DNA from: JBEKIK01 sp049509395
GTDB taxonomy: Bacteria > Planctomycetota > Planctomycetia > Pirellulales > Thermoguttaceae
DNA length: 25,345 bases
Reading direction: 5' to 3'
Assembly (NCBI GenBank): GCA_049509395.1
Contig: JBEKZY010000028.1
Span: forward strand, 1-25,345
A model generated the notes under the pieces. The model did no database searches, was not told where the DNA came from, and saw only the letters and a list, made by a program, of their open reading frames with translations. The translations under genes and the position numbers were made by a program. Positions 23,107 to 25,345 of this stretch are shown one piece after another. Position 1 is the first letter of the stretch. Every line of letters begins with the position of its first letter.

Positions 23107-24243
23107 ATGATCAAAGCGGCCGAGGTACGGTGGCTATATGCCATTTTGGATAAAGTTAAACAGGCTCATCCGCTTGAATTATTTGAGTGTGCCGATTTGG
23201 CCAGAGGATTTATTGGCTGTAACCTGGTATCCGATGTCGCGAACTTTTTCTCTCGCGCCAGGCAAGCCGGCAATTGTTCCATTGGCACGGGAATCGCCGT
23301 TACCCGCGCGGAACTCGATGATCTACTTTGCGCGGCTTTAAACGGAGAAATGACGCAACCTCTTATCACACAAGGAAATATCGTATGCGGAAGATTGGTT
23401 AATCTCGATCCGACCTGGTGTAATCGCAATCCCTGGAGGGCTATTAACACGTTGCTGGCACACGAGATTGCCATTAGTATCATAGCTAACGGCAATTCCG
23501 CTAATTCCGCATTCGTTGAAGCGAATACGATACTCTTGAATATTATGAAGTGGACTCCGCACTATTCGTTGACCAAAAACGCTCCTTTGACAAAGCATTT
23601 CCACAAATGGTGGAATATCACAACGTCCCAGTACACCGAAACTATCAGAGAAAATTATTTAGAGGTCCGGAAAGGAACTTGTGCGCGACAATTTTTTGTC
23701 GATCTATTAAGGGGCGTGACTGAACCCAGGAAGCTTGCAGCCATTTTGGTGCAAAAAAATCAGTTATGGGACGACCTTTTAAATGTAGTTCGACATGCCA
23801 CTCCTCATAATAATCTAGGGTCAATCTCTGCTAAATGGATAAATGATCTGAACATTAGGCTTTTAAACTATTTATCCTATAATGCCCGGCGAAATGATCC
23901 AAAAGGATGTGAGTTATCTGCATCTGATCGAGATCGGCTTCGAGAGATGATAGATTGGGCAATCCGTTCAGGCCTGGATCCGTATAAAAACATCAATGAC
24001 AACGGCATGCGTGGCACCAAGATGTGGTGGCATGTAGAAATTCCCGGGACCGCTGTGTGCATACAGCCCGGAAATATTGAAGTATTTATGGAAGAGTTTC
24101 TGCAACTCCATCAAGCTTGGTGGTTTCGCAATATCAGAAATCATCCATCCACGCCGCTGGCTATCCGGGACCTTTTTTTCAATCCCTTAATAGTAGCTTT
24201 CTCTCGCTGGTTTGCTAGAACAACTTCTTATGGAATGGTGTAA
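23107..24243 (+). CDS. Uncharacterised 378-aa protein
   Basis: I do not recognise a family. It has a good promoter but no clear Shine-Dalgarno. It is predicted soluble, mixed helical, and rich in Trp, Asn and Arg: WCNRNPWRAINTLLAHEIA, KHFHKWWNITTSQY, WWHVEIPGTAVCIQPG. No signal peptide, Walker motif or zinc cluster is seen. The LLAHEIA segment has a His-Glu but not a full HExxH. Codon use is more AT-rich than in the Ubl enzymes, suggesting separate ancestry. It is transcribed away from the island and followed by another unknown gene on the same strand after a 95-nt gap. Confidence 0.7.
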   Translation: MIKAAEVRWLYAILDKVKQAHPLELFECADLARGFIGCNLVSDVANFFSRARQAGNCSIGTGIAVTRAELDDLLCAALNGEMTQPLITQGNIVCGRLVNLDPTWCNRNPWRAINTLLAHEIAISIIANGNSANSAFVEANTILLNIMKWTPHYSLTKNAPLTKHFHKWWNITTSQYTETIRENYLEVRKGTCARQFFVDLLRGVTEPRKLAAILVQKNQLWDDLLNVVRHATPHNNLGSISAKWINDLNIRLLNYLSYNARRNDPKGCELSASDRDRLREMIDWAIRSGLDPYKNINDNGMRGTKMWWHVEIPGTAVCIQPGNIEVFMEEFLQLHQAWWFRNIRNHPSTPLAIRDLFFNPLIVAFSRWFARTTSYGMV

Positions 24244-24338
24244 GTCATTTAAAATCAAGAGTTAACGGCATAATTGAGAAATATTTGTAAAAAAAATCCT
24301 GTAAACGAAAAAATTTCTTTAATCCCGGTATATATATT

Positions 24339-25301
24339 ATGGCCCCCACATACGTGGCATTCTGTCGATCGGCCATCGGCATTGGTGCTTCGTTGAGGTG
24401 GACCGGCAAGCGTTCGATTGCCATGACAAAATGTATACGTCACAACGTCATTAAAATGCACGTCAGGCGAGACGGCGGCAAACCTCAGGATGAGGTTGTA
24501 AATATGGCCACGAAATGGCTATGTCCGGACATCAGCAACGGCCAGGTTCGAAGAGCGCGGTCTGTTTATAATGCCATGCGGCTTGGGTTGACGATCTACA
24601 AGGATTTCATGACCTCATTTAATGCATACTTTATGGAGCAGCCCGGGCTGGGTGATCCATATATAAACGCGGCACTTCGACGGCGGTTCGGTTTCCAAAA
24701 TGACAGGATGCACGAGGCCGTACGCAACTGTATTCTCGACAAACGCGTTTACTTGATGACCAAATTTCGCGAACGGTATCAACCTACATTATTCGGTCAG
24801 CAAACTTACGACCCGAAGGGCGTTGCAGGCTACATGCAGCGCGTTGTGGAAATTGAAAGCCGAAAAATTCCGCCGGAAGATATGCCTGGATTTATTGTGA
24901 ACGGAGATACGCAAGGATTTGATTATGCCGATGGCGCATCAGATCCGATGCAGGATGACATCTCTGATAAAGACACTTCATATCAACAAATGGCCCTGTA
25001 CCTATGGGATTTTTGGGGTCCGGAGAATAATTTCTCGCCGGAACAACGTTTGGAGGGCATGGTAAGCGCGGGCCTGGGATACATGTTGCCCGAGATTGTA
25101 GCGGATGATCCAATGCCTTTTCCATTTGTCGCAAAGACACTAGAAGAAATCGCTTTCCGTTGCCGACAATTCTTACTTGATCGCATACCGATATGGGTAG
25201 AAGCCAAAAATCGGCTTCAGGAACGCACTAGCCGGTTGTTGGCGCGCCGCGATCGAGTAGGATGTAAACAACGGTTGAAAACCGTGGCGCGTGTGGGTTG
25301 A
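24339..25301 (+). CDS. Uncharacterised protein of up to 320 aa
   Basis: No family recognised. The longest frame starts at 24339 without a ribosome binding site. An in-frame ATG at 24504 (MATKWLCPDIS) has GAGGT 8 nt upstream and is a good alternative, giving 265 aa. The protein is helical and basic at both ends (RRARSVYNAMRLG; RTSRLLARRDRVGCK) with an acidic middle (GFDYADGASDPMQDDISDKD). A gene pair with the 378-aa neighbour is possible. There is nothing to tie it to the Ubl pathway except proximity. Confidence 0.6.
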   Translation: MAPTYVAFCRSAIGIGASLRWTGKRSIAMTKCIRHNVIKMHVRRDGGKPQDEVVNMATKWLCPDISNGQVRRARSVYNAMRLGLTIYKDFMTSFNAYFMEQPGLGDPYINAALRRRFGFQNDRMHEAVRNCILDKRVYLMTKFRERYQPTLFGQQTYDPKGVAGYMQRVVEIESRKIPPEDMPGFIVNGDTQGFDYADGASDPMQDDISDKDTSYQQMALYLWDFWGPENNFSPEQRLEGMVSAGLGYMLPEIVADDPMPFPFVAKTLEEIAFRCRQFLLDRIPIWVEAKNRLQERTSRLLARRDRVGCKQRLKTVARVG

Positions 25302-25345
25302 AAAGTGTAGCGCTCAGGATGAAAGATGGTTCTATTGTAACTCCG

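Overview
The window looks chromosomal and most likely comes from a planctomycete. The supporting signs are a secreted HAF-repeat protein with a PEP-CTERM tail, a TMTC-type membrane glycosyltransferase, and short palindromes and heptanucleotide repeats that intrude into coding sequence. No 16S or ribosomal protein gene is present, so the taxon is an inference.

Left flank (1-7163), housekeeping and envelope genes: a TMTC-like multi-pass membrane protein running off the left edge (minus), metG (minus), a minimal nucleotidyltransferase (MNT antitoxin type) followed by the collapsed remnant of its HEPN partner, a HAF-repeat PEP-CTERM protein, and a nucleotide-sugar dehydrogenase. Two families of imperfect direct repeats (about 90 bp and about 187 bp) occur here, arranged as if they bracket the PEP-CTERM gene. 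A T-arm-like tRNA fragment lies at 7182-7203, just before the accessory block.

Central island (7387-19571, all minus strand) is the main interest. It is a near-contiguous operon that looks like a complete eukaryote-like ubiquitin-conjugation pathway. In transcription order it encodes: a 168-aa unknown; a 116-aa candidate pro-ubiquitin-like protein ending Gly-Gly-Met-Ser-Ala; a JAMM peptidase with intact E/HxH/D; a canonical E1/ThiF enzyme; a RING-like zinc protein; a second, shorter and diverged ThiF-fold protein; an E2 with catalytic Cys and WSP motif; a 130-aa acidic protein; a 75-aa ubiquitin-like protein that begins like ubiquitin but lacks a Gly-Gly tail; a second JAMM-like protein; an AAA+ ATPase; a second P-loop NTPase; and a 506-aa unknown. 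Overlapping stops and starts (ATGA, GTGA, 14-nt overlaps) and strong Shine-Dalgarno sites show a co-translated unit. A good sigma70-type promoter (TTGACA, 18 nt, CATAAT) precedes the first gene. The likely logic is: JAMM matures the Ubl, E1 adenylates it, E2 plus the RING-like protein conjugate it, JAMM removes it, and the AAA+ and NTPase proteins act on tagged targets. This gene set is larger than the four-gene Bil operon or the CBASS type II Cap2/Cap3 pair and has duplicated Ubl, E1 and JAMM components.

Right flank (19844-25301): an HTH regulator with a large unknown C-terminal domain (minus), a 74-aa tail-anchored protein (minus), a PfkB-family carbohydrate kinase (minus), and two unrecognised plus-strand genes, the first with a near-consensus promoter. 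The HTH protein is the obvious candidate regulator of the island.
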